Below, piece after piece: positions 52,715-62,135 of a DNA stretch of 64,000 bases. The DNA comes from an uncultured Gammaproteobacteria bacterium. GTDB lineage: Bacteria; Pseudomonadota; Gammaproteobacteria; HK1. The position numbers were made by a program, and so were the translations under genes. The notes beneath the pieces were generated by a model. The model saw only the letters and a list, made by a program, of their open reading frames with translations, searched no databases and was not told the DNA's origin. Where the stretch lies: contig OY282353.1 of the NCBI GenBank assembly GCA_958295465.1, positions 1,612,001-1,676,000 on the forward strand. Reading direction: 5' to 3'. How positions within the stretch are numbered: the first letter of the stretch is position 1; the number at the start of each line of letters is the position of its first letter.

Positions 52715-55069
52715 TCAGCCCCCGCCTGCGTGGCGGGCCTTGAGCGCGGCCCCGGCCTCGGTCAGCACGTAGGCCTGATGCGGGTGGTTGGGCCGGTCCG
52801 GGTGGGTCATGCGGAGCACGCCGCCCCACAACAGTGGGTCCAGATGGGCGCGGCGGAAAAAGGCCCGGTGGCTCAACCCCAGTTCGCCCATTACTTCCGC
52901 CATGGTACGGGGGATGTCGCAGAGCGCCACGATCTTCCACTGGATCGGCGATAGCTCGGTCAGAGGCGCAGCTTGGGCACTGGACAAGTCGGGTGCGTCC
53001 GACCCAACTTGGTCGGTGACCAACCTCTCCGCGGGCACATCAGCTTGGTCAGTGACCAACCTCTCCGCGGGCGCATCGACTTGGTCAGTGACCAACCTCG
53101 CCCCAGGCACATCAGCTTGGTCAGTGACCAACCTCGCCCCAGGCACATCAGCTTGGTCAGTGACCAACCTCGCCCCAGGCACATCAGCTTGGTCAGTGAC
53201 CAACCTCGCCCCAGGCACATCAGCTTGGTCAGTGACCAACTTCGCCCCAGGCGCATCAGCTTGGTCAGTGACCAACTTCGCCGCAGGCGCATCAGCTTGG
53301 TCAGTGACCAACCTCTCCGCAGGCACATCAGCTTGGTCAGTGACCAACCTCGCCGCAGGCACATCAGCTTGGTCAGTGACCAACCTCGCCGCAGGCGCAT
53401 CAGCTTGGTCAGTGACCAACCTCTCCGCAGGCACATCAGCTTGGTCAGTGACCAACCTCTCCGCAGGCACATCAGCTTGGTCAGTGACCAACCTCGCCCC
53501 AGGCACATCAGCTTGGTCAGTGACCAACCTCTCCGCAGGCGCATCAGCTTGGTCAGTGACCATGTCCGGTTGTCCGGCGCTGCTCCGGCCAATTCGGCCG
53601 AGTCGTCCCGCGAGATGCCCGGCGACGGCGAACACCGGCGCTCCGGTTCCTTCCAGTGGCGATATGAGCGCCTGGACGACCAGACGCTCCAGGACCGCCT
53701 GTACGTCGGCGCCGGAAAGACCCGTGACGGCACGCACGTCGCGCGGGCGTAACCTGCCCTCACGGCAGGCGAAGGCGAAAGACCTGGCCTCGGCCTCGTC
53801 GAGGCGAACGCCGAGGCTGGCCTGAAACAGAAGCTGCTCTTCGGACAGGAGCTCCTCCTTGAGGAGGGTCAATTGGAATGCCTTCCGAGCCTTGTCGTTG
53901 TCGACGATCGGCGGAACGCGCCCGAGCCTCCGCCAGCGGTCGAAGATGGCGCGGATGCCGGTCCCGGCCTGTTCGCTCAAGCCTATGCGGCGGAAAGCGG
54001 CGACGATCCTGGGGTTGCGGACCTCCTTCTCGCCGGGATCCAGGAGTTCCTCGGCCGATGCGAAAGTGTCACCCGGATTCCACAACAGCGTACGGTCGTC
54101 GAAGAACCGGATCGACGGCTTGCGGGTATGGTCGGCGTAATCCTGATGGATCAGCAGATTGATCGCAGCCTCCCGGAAAGCGACGTAATCCGGCGGCCGG
54201 TCGGCCCGCCGCAGTGTTTCGGGATCGACGGAAAAAGGCTTCTCGGCGCGCTGTTGATAGCGATCCACGAGCGCCCTCCAGGCCTTCACGAGATTGGCCT
54301 CGATCACCAGCCGATCGGCCCAGCGTTCCTCCGGCAAGTCCTCCGACCAGTCCCCGCGGTGCCACTGCCAGTCCACGACGGGGCGGGGCAGCACCTGGCG
54401 GAACGCGGGGTCCACGCCGAACAGGAGGACCGCCGCGCGCGTCGGCAGCAGCCGGCCGCCGGTTTCGACGATCAGACCCCAGTGGTGGAGGAACTCCAGG
54501 TGCGGCAGCGACTCGTCGCGGTCCGGGTTTCGGTCGTAAAAGCGTGTCCGATACCAGCGCACGGACTCGTCGTCGAAACAACGCCCGGGATCGAGATCGA
54601 CGGTCTCCGCATCGTAGCGCTCGTCCGCCGCGTCGCGGAGAAGCCGTTCGATCTCACCCTGGGTGCATTGTTCGTCGCCGGCACCGCGGCGGATGAACGA
54701 CTTTCGGATATCGCCGCCGAGATAGACCGGCTTGTCCTGCCTGCGCGCCTCGGGGATGTGGAAGACGAGAAGCGCCTTGCCGTCTTCTTCGATCAACTGC
54801 TCCTTCGCCGCGACGACGCGATTCAACTTCTGGCCGGCACGGAGGACGTTGAGGAAGTCGTTCTGGATCTGGTCCACTTTCGGAACGCCGACGATCTCGA
54901 AGCCGCCCCCGACTTCCCGGACGCCGAAGACCAGCCAGCCGCCCTTGGTATTCGCGAAGGCGGAAACCGTCTCATAGGCGGACTTGGGAACGCCCCCATG
55001 GGCCTCCTTGACCTCGACGTCGGTCCACTCGTACCCCTTGAGGCGTTCGATGATCTCCTCCCGTTCCAT
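52715..55069 (-). CDS. AlbA/Schlafen-type ATP-binding protein with 12-residue repeats, BREX-embedded
   Basis: The 784-residue protein has an AlbA_2 domain at ~1-150 (WTDVEVKEAHGGVPKSAYET, SAFANTKGGWLVFGV). A HATPase-like region lies at ~290-400 (REAAINLLIHQDYADHT, EQAGTGIRAIF), followed by wHTH segments. About 15.5 copies of a 12-residue unit (LVTDQADVPGAR) come at ~500-690, then a C-terminal wHTH. Such proteins often act as nucleic-acid-binding regulators. It is 6 bp from brxC and 3 bp from pglX. The repeats probably form a flexible acidic linker. Confidence 0.82.
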   Translation of the reverse strand: MEREEIIERLKGYEWTDVEVKEAHGGVPKSAYETVSAFANTKGGWLVFGVREVGGGFEIVGVPKVDQIQNDFLNVLRAGQKLNRVVAAKEQLIEEDGKALLVFHIPEARRQDKPVYLGGDIRKSFIRRGAGDEQCTQGEIERLLRDAADERYDAETVDLDPGRCFDDESVRWYRTRFYDRNPDRDESLPHLEFLHHWGLIVETGGRLLPTRAAVLLFGVDPAFRQVLPRPVVDWQWHRGDWSEDLPEERWADRLVIEANLVKAWRALVDRYQQRAEKPFSVDPETLRRADRPPDYVAFREAAINLLIHQDYADHTRKPSIRFFDDRTLLWNPGDTFASAEELLDPGEKEVRNPRIVAAFRRIGLSEQAGTGIRAIFDRWRRLGRVPPIVDNDKARKAFQLTLLKEELLSEEQLLFQASLGVRLDEAEARSFAFACREGRLRPRDVRAVTGLSGADVQAVLERLVVQALISPLEGTGAPVFAVAGHLAGRLGRIGRSSAGQPDMVTDQADAPAERLVTDQADVPGARLVTDQADVPAERLVTDQADVPAERLVTDQADAPAARLVTDQADVPAARLVTDQADVPAERLVTDQADAPAAKLVTDQADAPGAKLVTDQADVPGARLVTDQADVPGARLVTDQADVPGARLVTDQADVPGARLVTDQVDAPAERLVTDQADVPAERLVTDQVGSDAPDLSSAQAAPLTELSPIQWKIVALCDIPRTMAEVMGELGLSHRAFFRRAHLDPLLWGGVLRMTHPDRPNHPHQAYVLTEAGAALKARHAGGG
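53006..53565. repeat. 36-bp tandem repeat array, ~15.5 copies
   Basis: The unit ACCTCGCCCCAGGCACATCA plus GCTTGGTCAGTGACCA recurs with no spacers. Variation is limited to a few positions that give Val/Ala, Pro-Gly/Pro-Ala and Arg/Lys/Glu changes. Neighbouring copies 10-13 are identical, as expected from recent slippage or unequal exchange. It is inside the coding sequence and in frame. Confidence 0.95.
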
Positions 55070-55075
55070 CGGCGC

Positions 55076-58000
55076 CTACTCCAGCACCAGCCGGACCTTG
55101 TCCGGCTCCTCGCCCCTGGCGAGGTCGTCCAGGTAGCGTTCGAAGCGCTGCTTCATCTCGGCGGGGCTCGCGGGCGAGCCGCCGGCGAGGAGGGCGGCCT
55201 TCACGTCCCCGGTCTTCACCACGACCTTGACGAGGCCGGACAGGACCTCCCGGAGGGCCTCGATGAAGCCCCGCCCCAGAGGATCGGGAAGCTCCCCCCG
55301 CTCCACGAAGGCGTCGATCCGCTCCCTCTGCTCGGGCTTGAGCAACGACAGGTTCTCGCGCGTCGCGGGCGCGTCGAGGTTGGTGAGCAGCGTCCGCGTC
55401 CAGCCGGCGAGAAGCTCGTCGAGCTCGTCGTCGAGCCGCGCGAGGGTCGCGCCGGCGGCGGCACCAGAGGCGCCGGGCACCGTTTCCAACGCGGGCCTGA
55501 ATTCGCAGTGCGGGCAGATCGGAGAGGCGGCGATCTCCTCCCTGGTGAGCGCAAAGCAGCTCTCCAGCCCGGCGAGGCGGTTCAGGTAGTCGGTCAGATG
55601 CTGGACGGGCATGAGGTCGATGCCGGAGAGCAGATGGAGCCGGGCGAGCCGGTCGTCGCGCAGCAGCGCGGATTTCCGCTCGTCCTCGTTCACGCCGAGC
55701 CGGGCCTTGGCGTGGAGGCCGAGGTAGATGCCGGCGAAGGCATTCTTCAGGTCGTCCAGAGTGCGCAACGCCTCCCGGCGGAAGGGTGCGGCCTCGCGAC
55801 GGGACGGGCACGCGATCTCGGCGAACAGCTCTTCACGCGCCTTCCTCATCCGCTTCACCCATTCGTGGGACGGCGGGAGCGCCGCTTCCGCCGCGGTGAG
55901 GAACGCGGCGGCGGCGCCCAGCTCCGAAGCGAATTCCCGGAGGGTCTCGACCCGGGCGAGGGAGTCGAGCCCCTCCCGATAGCCGTCCACCTCCTTCGCC
56001 TCATGGCGGAAGTTCTTGAGGCGGCCGGGCGAGTTGTAGCCCTGGAGGGATTCGAGAAAGGACTTGGTCCGTTCCAGGTCCGGGCGGAGGCTCTCGGCTC
56101 CGTCTCCGTCGATCAGGTTCCTGCCCCAGAACGGGATGCCGCCCTGGAGGGCGTGATGGGCCACGGCCAGCCTTCCGACGAGCCGGGCGACGGCTCTCTG
56201 GAGCTCCTGGATCGGCTCATCCTTGCCCTCGATGACTAGGTTCGCCATGCCCGGGCTCAGCCCCAGCAGCGCGAACAACGCCTTGAGGGCCGGAAGGTTC
56301 CATTCCTTGGGCCGCTCGACGTGCTTGAAGTGGACGAGCTCGTCGAGCGGCGTGGTGGCCAGCGCGGCCAGGCCGGCGGCATCGAACTTGCGGCCGGGAA
56401 CGGCGAGCACGAGGTCGCCGGAATGGACCAGCGCCGCGAGCAGGACCACGGCCCATTCGGGTTCGAGGCGCAGGGTCTCCGCGGCCAGGTACTCGACGCC
56501 GAGCCGCTCCTGGATGAGCTCGGAACGGTTGACGACTTGGCCGTGCCCCTTTGCGCGCATCCGTTCGAGGATGTGATCGGCATATTTCGACCGGGAGGGG
56601 TCGAGCCGGTCGCCGTCGAGGAGTTCGAGCGCATCGAGGACCGCGGTGGCCTGCTTCGTCTTCGTCGCCCCCGCGATCCGGCGCAGCGCGTCCTGGGCCG
56701 CCTGGGCGCGGTTCCAGGACGTGATCAGCACCGCGAAGCCCGGATAGTCCGGCGCCTGGTCGGCGAAGTGCGTCTCCAGGCAGATGCCCGCCACCGCGTT
56801 GACCAGATCGCGCAAGTTGATGCGTTCGGCCGGGGAGATCCCCGAGAGCTCGCGAAGGGAATGGCCCCTGGCCCATTCCGGCAACCTCTTCCGGCGGCCC
56901 TGGTAGACGACCTCGAAGGCCGAGGCCATATGTCCCTGCAGCCAATTGACCAGATCGCGAAGGAAACTCGTGGCCTTCGACTGGTAGGTGGCTTTCGCGT
57001 GGCCCGAGGACGTCGAGGCCAGATCGAGGGCCGCCGCATAGCCGCGCAGTGTGCCGCGGAAGCAGTCGTCCGCGCCGCTCAGGTGGAAGAAGACCTCGTC
57101 CGCCGCCTTCTCGTCCCTGAAGTGCGGCGCGTCGTGGGGCGGGATGAAATAGAGGTAGAAGTCGCGCGGCGGCACCGCCGTGGACCGCTCGTTCGGCGCC
57201 CCGAAGAACAGGTATCCCTGGCGCGCCGCCCGGCGCCCGCGCCATTCGAGCTCGTGCTCCCAGATCCGGTAGCCGGTGACATAGGTCTCGTCGGTGCACT
57301 CCATCACCCGCCGCAGGGCGTCGTAGTAGTAGCGGTCCAGCCGCGCCGCATCGAGGCTCTCGGCCCGCTTCTCGATCAGGGCGTCGAAGTCGTCGCTCTT
57401 CTTGAGGTCGAGGTAGTACTGGCGGTTGTCCGGGTTGGACGAAACGAACTGCCCGCTGACCGTCCGGTGGATCTCCCGGAGCACCGTCTCCACCTGTGAC
57501 AGCAGGTCGTCGGCGGGGTCTCCGCCGAGGTCCTCGATCCCCGGCTGGTACAGGCAGAGGCTGTCCCTCAGCTCTTCCGCAGTGGCGCCCAGACGGGCGT
57601 GGATGTCGCCGGTGGTCAGGCGGTGCACCGACAAGGCATGGATGACCCGCAACGCCATCGGCTTGTACGCCGGCCGCGTATATGCCTGCTCGATGCGCGA
57701 TTCGAGCACCTGGCTGCAATCGATGACCGCCTTGATGTCGGGGACGGCGCGGAAGGAGGCGTCCTCCCGCAGCACGGACCAGTAGCCGTCATAGGCGATG
57801 AGACCGGGGTGGTCCGCGGGAAGCTCCTGCCCCAGCCGCCGCTTCATCGAGCGCGACAGGGTGCGGAGGATTTCGCGCTTCTCGACCGCGGTCACCCGCT
57901 CGAAGGTGTCGATATAGTCGGGATGGACCGGGAACAGGGCCACGTACTCGTCCATGCGCTCGTTCATGCGCCCGTAGAAGCGGGCGAAGGGCGCGAGGTA

Positions 58001-58816
58001 TTCCCGGACCTTCGCCTGTTGCTCGCCCGTCTTGCGCAGCAGGCGTTGCGCCACCACGAACTTCACGTCCCGCCGGGCGATGCGGACCTGCTCGAAGCGG
58101 TCCTTCACGCGGCGGATGCTGTCCGCGACGAAGGCGAAGCGGGGGCTGTCGAAGATGGCCTCCTGCACGCCGGCGACGAAGCGGAAGCGGAGGTCCTTGC
58201 AGACCTCGCCGATCTCCCGCAGGAAGTTGAGGTCGAGGATCAGGTCCTGGTCCTTGCGCGAGCGCAGGAAGTCCAGCAGCTCGTCCACGACCAGCAGCAG
58301 CCCGTGATCGGGGTGGACCGCGTGGAACGCGGCCATCATCTCCTCGAAGGCGCGCTTGTTGCCGGCGGCCTCGGCGGCGCCCGGGAAGGCGAAGACGACC
58401 CCGAGCGCCGCCAGGCGATCCTCGAGCTCGCCGGCCACGATGTCGCGCAGGGACATGGTGGTCGCGCCGATCTCGGTGCGGACGACCTTGAAGCGGCCGG
58501 CGATGCCTTGCGCCGCTTCCGCGGCCTTCGGGTTCGAGAGCTCGGACGCCAGCCCGGCGTGTTCGGCGATCCCGGAGATCACCGACATCAGATGCGACTT
58601 GCCGGTGCCGTAGTTGCCGACGACCAGCAGCCCCTTGTTGTCGGCGGGTGCGTCGTAGCGGAGCTGCGGGAAGATCAGGTCCGACAGGGTCTCGGCCATC
58701 GCGTCGGAGACGACGTAGCCGTTCACGAGGCGGCGCGCGGCGTCCGCCTCGTCGGCGTCGCGGAGCTGCACCACGGTTTCGATGGGGTCGAACCGGACCA
58801 GTTCTTCGTACTTCAC
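55076..58816 (-). CDS. brxC: BREX BrxC-like ATPase (DUF6079 type)
   Basis: The 1246-residue AAA+ protein has Walker [12 protein letters not shown] at 67-77, Walker B in [17 protein letters not shown] and a long helical body. A Cys pair is in [10 protein letters not shown] near ~1120. BrxC/PglY is the large ATPase core of BREX and binds DNA or methylase complexes. The GTG start ([14 protein letters not shown]) follows degenerate copies of the same start in the 180-bp gap to brxF. Length matches the family. Confidence 0.9.
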   Translation of the reverse strand: MKYEELVRFDPIETVVQLRDADEADAARRLVNGYVVSDAMAETLSDLIFPQLRYDAPADNKGLLVVGNYGTGKSHLMSVISGIAEHAGLASELSNPKAAEAAQGIAGRFKVVRTEIGATTMSLRDIVAGELEDRLAALGVVFAFPGAAEAAGNKRAFEEMMAAFHAVHPDHGLLLVVDELLDFLRSRKDQDLILDLNFLREIGEVCKDLRFRFVAGVQEAIFDSPRFAFVADSIRRVKDRFEQVRIARRDVKFVVAQRLLRKTGEQQAKVREYLAPFARFYGRMNERMDEYVALFPVHPDYIDTFERVTAVEKREILRTLSRSMKRRLGQELPADHPGLIAYDGYWSVLREDASFRAVPDIKAVIDCSQVLESRIEQAYTRPAYKPMALRVIHALSVHRLTTGDIHARLGATAEELRDSLCLYQPGIEDLGGDPADDLLSQVETVLREIHRTVSGQFVSSNPDNRQYYLDLKKSDDFDALIEKRAESLDAARLDRYYYDALRRVMECTDETYVTGYRIWEHELEWRGRRAARQGYLFFGAPNERSTAVPPRDFYLYFIPPHDAPHFRDEKAADEVFFHLSGADDCFRGTLRGYAAALDLASTSSGHAKATYQSKATSFLRDLVNWLQGHMASAFEVVYQGRRKRLPEWARGHSLRELSGISPAERINLRDLVNAVAGICLETHFADQAPDYPGFAVLITSWNRAQAAQDALRRIAGATKTKQATAVLDALELLDGDRLDPSRSKYADHILERMRAKGHGQVVNRSELIQERLGVEYLAAETLRLEPEWAVVLLAALVHSGDLVLAVPGRKFDAAGLAALATTPLDELVHFKHVERPKEWNLPALKALFALLGLSPGMANLVIEGKDEPIQELQRAVARLVGRLAVAHHALQGGIPFWGRNLIDGDGAESLRPDLERTKSFLESLQGYNSPGRLKNFRHEAKEVDGYREGLDSLARVETLREFASELGAAAAFLTAAEAALPPSHEWVKRMRKAREELFAEIACPSRREAAPFRREALRTLDDLKNAFAGIYLGLHAKARLGVNEDERKSALLRDDRLARLHLLSGIDLMPVQHLTDYLNRLAGLESCFALTREEIAASPICPHCEFRPALETVPGASGAAAGATLARLDDELDELLAGWTRTLLTNLDAPATRENLSLLKPEQRERIDAFVERGELPDPLGRGFIEALREVLSGLVKVVVKTGDVKAALLAGGSPASPAEMKQRFERYLDDLARGEEPDKVRLVLE

Positions 58817-58996
58817 CGCACCGCCCTCCGCGAGAGCCGTGGCACGGCGCCATCGGGGAGCGGGCTGGTGATCGGATCCCGGTACTTCACCGTATCGCCC
58901 CCCGCCCTGGTCCGGCGCCGATCATGCCGCGGCGCGCGTGCGAAGCCGCGGGATGGACGCCGCACGACACCGCCCCCCGCCTTGATCCGGTGCTGG
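58817..58996. repeat. Degenerate copies of the brxC start in the brxF/brxC gap
   Basis: On the minus strand GCGGTGCGGTGAAGTACGAA (true start, GTG 58816) is echoed by GGGGCGATACGGTGAAGTAC (GTG 58890), 74 bp upstream, and by a partial GGCGGGGGGCGGTGTCGTGC about 80 bp further. The CACCGGATCAAGGCGGGG / GCCGGACCAGGGCGGGG stretch is also duplicated. The brxF stop lies at the first copy. Confidence 0.75.
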
Positions 58997-59473
58997 TCAC
59001 GTCACCGCTCCGGCGCCCACGGCCAGAACGCCGTCCAATGGGTAGCTGCGGTATTCCGGATGGCCGGGTACGGCATAGCGGACATGGTTGCCTTCGACGA
59101 ACCCGTTCCAGGCCGCGGCCACGGTCCGGCGCCGCGAGAGGCCCTGGAGAAGGCGGAGCGGGTCCTGCCGTAGCGCGGTATCGAAGAGGAGCTCGAGGTT
59201 GTCCAGCAGGACGACGTCGCTTCCGGACCCGGCGGCGATCTCGTCGAGAAGGCGCCGCACCTGAAGCGGGCGCTGCCGCCCGGTCAGGTCGAGCAGACGG
59301 CGCGAGAGCTCCAGGTTGACGTTGACGAGCGGCGCGCCGAGGTGGGCGGCGGCCTCCCGCAAGGCGCCGGTCTTGCCCGCACCCGCCGCGCCGACGACGA
59401 GGGCCAGCCGGTAGTAGAGGGTCCCGGCCTCTCCGATCTTCTCGATCACCTCTTCGGACAAAGGCCGCGTCAC
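58997..59473 (-). CDS. brxF: BREX-3-type P-loop protein BrxF
   Basis: The 158-residue P-loop ATPase has Walker A GAAGAGKT at 28-35, then NVNLELSRRLLDL, the Walker B-like DVVLLDNLELLFD and RTVAAAWNG, a pattern specific to BrxF. Its GTG overlaps the stop of the HTH gene (GTGA). BrxF is the main marker that this is a type 3 locus. The C-terminus (PGHPEYRSYPLDGVL) is as expected. Confidence 0.85.
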   Translation of the reverse strand: MTRPLSEEVIEKIGEAGTLYYRLALVVGAAGAGKTGALREAAAHLGAPLVNVNLELSRRLLDLTGRQRPLQVRRLLDEIAAGSGSDVVLLDNLELLFDTALRQDPLRLLQGLSRRRTVAAAWNGFVEGNHVRYAVPGHPEYRSYPLDGVLAVGAGAVT

Positions 59474-59685
59474 GCGCCGTCTCCCCCGCCTTCGGTCGTC
59501 GCCTTGTCCACTCCGCCTCGTTTCGACCGGCGGCCAATCGCCTGCTTCCGGGACCGCCATCGACGACCGACCTTCCGGCCCGGGACCCCGCCTTCCCGAG
59601 CCGGTTCGTAGCGCGTCGAGCGCGAGGTCCGCGGATAGCCGGGCAGATCGTCGATCGTCATGACGCCGCCAGGCCGTTCCTCCAT
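59470..59685 (-). CDS. Excisionase/MerR-like HTH protein at the BREX operon head
   Basis: The 71-residue basic protein has the pattern of a helix-turn-helix_17 domain: TIDDLPGYPRTSRSTRYEPA followed by REGGVPGRKVGRRWRSRKQAI. Prolines and glycines replace usual helix residues (L to P in DLPGYP, YEP), so DNA binding may be impaired. The GGGATC...GAGGG context precedes ATG 59685. As first gene of the operon it is a candidate regulator. Confidence 0.6.
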   Translation of the reverse strand: MEERPGGVMTIDDLPGYPRTSRSTRYEPAREGGVPGRKVGRRWRSRKQAIGRRSKRGGVDKATTEGGGDGA

Positions 59686-59863
59686 CCAGCAACCCTCGCC
59701 GATCGGTGGACGGACCGGTATCGGCGCCCGCGCAGGAGGCCGTCACCGTCGGTGACCGATATGGATGATACCAAGCGTCATCGGATGTGGAGTCGACCCG
59801 ATTTCGTGGACCCCCGACCCGTTTACGCTGGAACGGCGGCTGGCCTCCGCGGGTGGACGCGCG

Positions 59864-60835
59864 TCAGTCGGAGGAGCGCCAGGGCGCCAGCACCTCGATC
59901 GCGCGATCCGGGTAGTCGGTGATGATCCCATCGACCCCGAGTCGGGCCAGCGCCAGCATCTCGTCAACCTCGTTGACGGTCCAGACCACCACCTTCAGGC
60001 CGAGCGCGTGGGCCTCGGCCACTGCCTCCGCGGTCAGGTCACGATAGTACGGCGACCACACGGCGCATCCGGCGGCCTCCACCATGCGCGGAACCGAGCC
60101 GCCGAACGCCCCGACGTCCAGCCCCGCGGTCCACGGCGACGGGTCGGGACGGCCCCGATGGACGTTGTCGAGCCAGCTCTGCTCGGCGGTGAGGCAGACG
60201 GTGGAGAGCTCCGGCGCCAGCCTCCGTGCTTCGAAGAGGACGCGCCAGTCGAATGACTGGACGTTGGCCCTGCCGAGCATCCCCTCCGCACGCAGCACCG
60301 CCACCACCGACCGTGCGAATTCTTCCGGCCCCGCCGTCTCTTCCGGGGCCAGGGGGATCAGCTTGGTCTCCAGGTTGAAGCGGATTGCGCCGGCCCCGGG
60401 TCGTCTCCCCAGCGCCAGTACCTCCGACAGGGTCGGGATGCGCGTTCCGTCGCGAGGCGCCTGCTCCGGAAACTGCTCCGCGGTCTTGCCGCCCGGAGCG
60501 GCCCTGCCGACGTCGAATTCGGACAGCTCCGCCAGGTCCAGTGTCCTGATAAACGGTCCCGGCCCCGAAAGCCACGCGCCGGCCGCGTCCCGGGTGCGAT
60601 CGGGATTGAGCCCCCGGTCGTGATGCACGACGGGGACCCCGTCCCGGGTCAGGCCGAGGTCGAGCTCCAGGACATCGACGCCGAGCTCGATGGCGCGCTC
60701 GAAGGCGGGAATGGTGTTCTCGGGGAGCAGTCCCCGAGCGCCGCGATGCCCCTGGACCTCGATCGCCTGAGCCGTCATCGAGCCGATGCCTCCGAGCACC
60801 GTGATGAGCGTGACCGCCCGCGCAAGCCGCCGCAC
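59864..60835 (-). CDS. glpQ: Periplasmic glycerophosphodiester phosphodiesterase
   Basis: The 323-residue enzyme hydrolyses glycerophosphodiesters to glycerol-3-phosphate. A signal peptide (RRLARAVTLITVLGGIGSMTAQA) supports GTG 60835 over the in-gene ATG 60877. Catalytic and metal residues are in QGHRGARGLLPENTIPAF, DVLELDLGLTRDGVPVVHHD, RFNLETK and the closing VWTVNEVDEM. It is the last gene of the Ugp operon; its product feeds the importer. Confidence 0.93.
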   Translation of the reverse strand: MRRLARAVTLITVLGGIGSMTAQAIEVQGHRGARGLLPENTIPAFERAIELGVDVLELDLGLTRDGVPVVHHDRGLNPDRTRDAAGAWLSGPGPFIRTLDLAELSEFDVGRAAPGGKTAEQFPEQAPRDGTRIPTLSEVLALGRRPGAGAIRFNLETKLIPLAPEETAGPEEFARSVVAVLRAEGMLGRANVQSFDWRVLFEARRLAPELSTVCLTAEQSWLDNVHRGRPDPSPWTAGLDVGAFGGSVPRMVEAAGCAVWSPYYRDLTAEAVAEAHALGLKVVVWTVNEVDEMLALARLGVDGIITDYPDRAIEVLAPWRSSD

Positions 60836-60848
60836 CGATCCGGTCGCC

Positions 60849-61934
60849 TCAGACAAGGCGGCGGCCGTTCCCGGCATCGAAGAAATGGACGCGCTCCGGC
60901 GCGAGCGCCAGCGGAAGCGTCTCCCCGGCCGCGACCCGCAGGGCGCCGTCGACCCGAACCGTCACGGCAGGCCCTTGCCCGTCGCCGGCCAGTTGTCCGT
61001 GGACCAGACTGTCCGCCCCGAGAGCCTCCACCAGATCGACGGCCAGCTCCAGGGTCGCGGCATCGCGGGAGACCGGCTCCAGATGCTCGGGGCGGATGCC
61101 GACGGTCACCTTGCCGCGGGGAGCGGACGAAGGGAGCGGAAACGGCAGGGCCTGGGCCGAGCCGTCGAGCACCACCCCCGGCCCGTCCGGGACGGGCGTC
61201 CCCGCCAGGAAGTTCATCGCCGGGGAGCCGATGAACCCGGCCACGAACACGGTGGCCGGCTCTGCATAGACGTCGAGCGGCGAGCCGATCTGCTCGGCGA
61301 CCCCCGCGTTCATCACGATGAGCCGATCGGCGAGGGTCATCGCCTCGACCTGGTCGTGGGTCACGTAGAGGCTGGTGGTCCCCAGGTCGCGTTGCAGCCG
61401 CTTGATCTCCAGCCTCATCTGCACCCGCAGCTTGGCGTCGAGGTTCGAGAGGGGCTCGTCGAAGAGGAAGACCTCGGGCTCGCGCACGATGGCCCGGCCC
61501 ATCGCCACCCGTTGCCGCTGGCCGCCGGAGAGCTGGCTGGGACGCCGGTCGAGCATCCCGTCCAACTGGAGGATCCGTGACGCATCGGCCACCCGGCGCT
61601 CGATCTCGTCCCTGGGGGTGCGGCGGTTGCGCAGCCCGTAGGCCATGTTGTCGAACACGCTCATGTGGGGGTAGAGCGCATAGTTCTGGAACACCATGGC
61701 GATGTTCCGATCGGCGGGCTCCAGTGCGTTGACCGGCCGCCCGCCGATCCTGATCTCGCCCTCGGTGACCGTTTCGAGGCCGGCCACCATGCGCAGCAGC
61801 GTCGACTTGCCGCAGCCCGAGGGACCGACGATGACGATGAACGCCCCGTCCGCGACCGAGGTGTCGACCCCGTGGATCGCCCTGAATCCATTGGGATAGG
61901 TCTTGCGCACGCCGATGAATTCCAGTCCTGCCAT
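60849..61934 (-). CDS. ugpC: sn-glycerol-3-phosphate ABC transporter ATPase
   Basis: The 361-residue ATPase has Walker [11 protein letters not shown]-loop [11 protein letters not shown], signature [16 protein letters not shown], Walker [13 protein letters not shown] and a TOBE/MalK-type C-terminal domain ([10 protein letters not shown]). It is assigned to Ugp because of adjacent UgpA/UgpE-like permeases and the phosphodiesterase. The start at 61934 ([16 protein letters not shown]) is preceded by duplicated junction sequence. Confidence 0.92.
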   Translation of the reverse strand: MAGLEFIGVRKTYPNGFRAIHGVDTSVADGAFIVIVGPSGCGKSTLLRMVAGLETVTEGEIRIGGRPVNALEPADRNIAMVFQNYALYPHMSVFDNMAYGLRNRRTPRDEIERRVADASRILQLDGMLDRRPSQLSGGQRQRVAMGRAIVREPEVFLFDEPLSNLDAKLRVQMRLEIKRLQRDLGTTSLYVTHDQVEAMTLADRLIVMNAGVAEQIGSPLDVYAEPATVFVAGFIGSPAMNFLAGTPVPDGPGVVLDGSAQALPFPLPSSAPRGKVTVGIRPEHLEPVSRDAATLELAVDLVEALGADSLVHGQLAGDGQGPAVTVRVDGALRVAAGETLPLALAPERVHFFDAGNGRRLV

Positions 61935-62135
61935 GCCGTCCGCTCCCCCGGCTCCGCCGATTCCTTCCGCTCCCCGGTGCTCCCGCCGCCCGCCGATGCG
62001 ACCTCCGTGTCACGCGCGCCGCCGGTTCCGTCCGCCCCCGATGCTCCCGCCGCCCGCGCACCCGCCGCCCGCCGATGCGACCTCCGTGTCGCGCGCGCCG
62101 CCGGTTCCATCCGCCCCCGGTGCTCCTGCCGCCCG
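61935..62135. repeat. Tandem repeats in the ugpE/ugpC gap
   Basis: The block GATGCGACCTCCGTGTC...CGCCGCCGGTTCCGTCCGCCCCCG...GCTCCCGCCGCCCGC occurs at 61995 and 62074 (period 79 bp), with a third partial copy near 61955. It separates two genes that normally abut. On the minus strand each copy includes a run similar to CGGCGGACGGCATGGCAGG near the ugpC start. Confidence 0.75.

Noticed and set aside
53006-53565. 36-bp direct repeats that look like a CRISPR array
   Set aside because: Units are contiguous with no spacers, stay in frame and encode a 12-residue protein repeat inside a long gene.
52973-53825. Open plus-strand frames opposite the repeat array (repeated LVSDQP and NLAPGTSAWSVT proteins)
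   Set aside because: They are open only because a stop-free 36-bp unit is repeated; they lack starts with ribosome-binding sites and do not extend meaningfully beyond the array.
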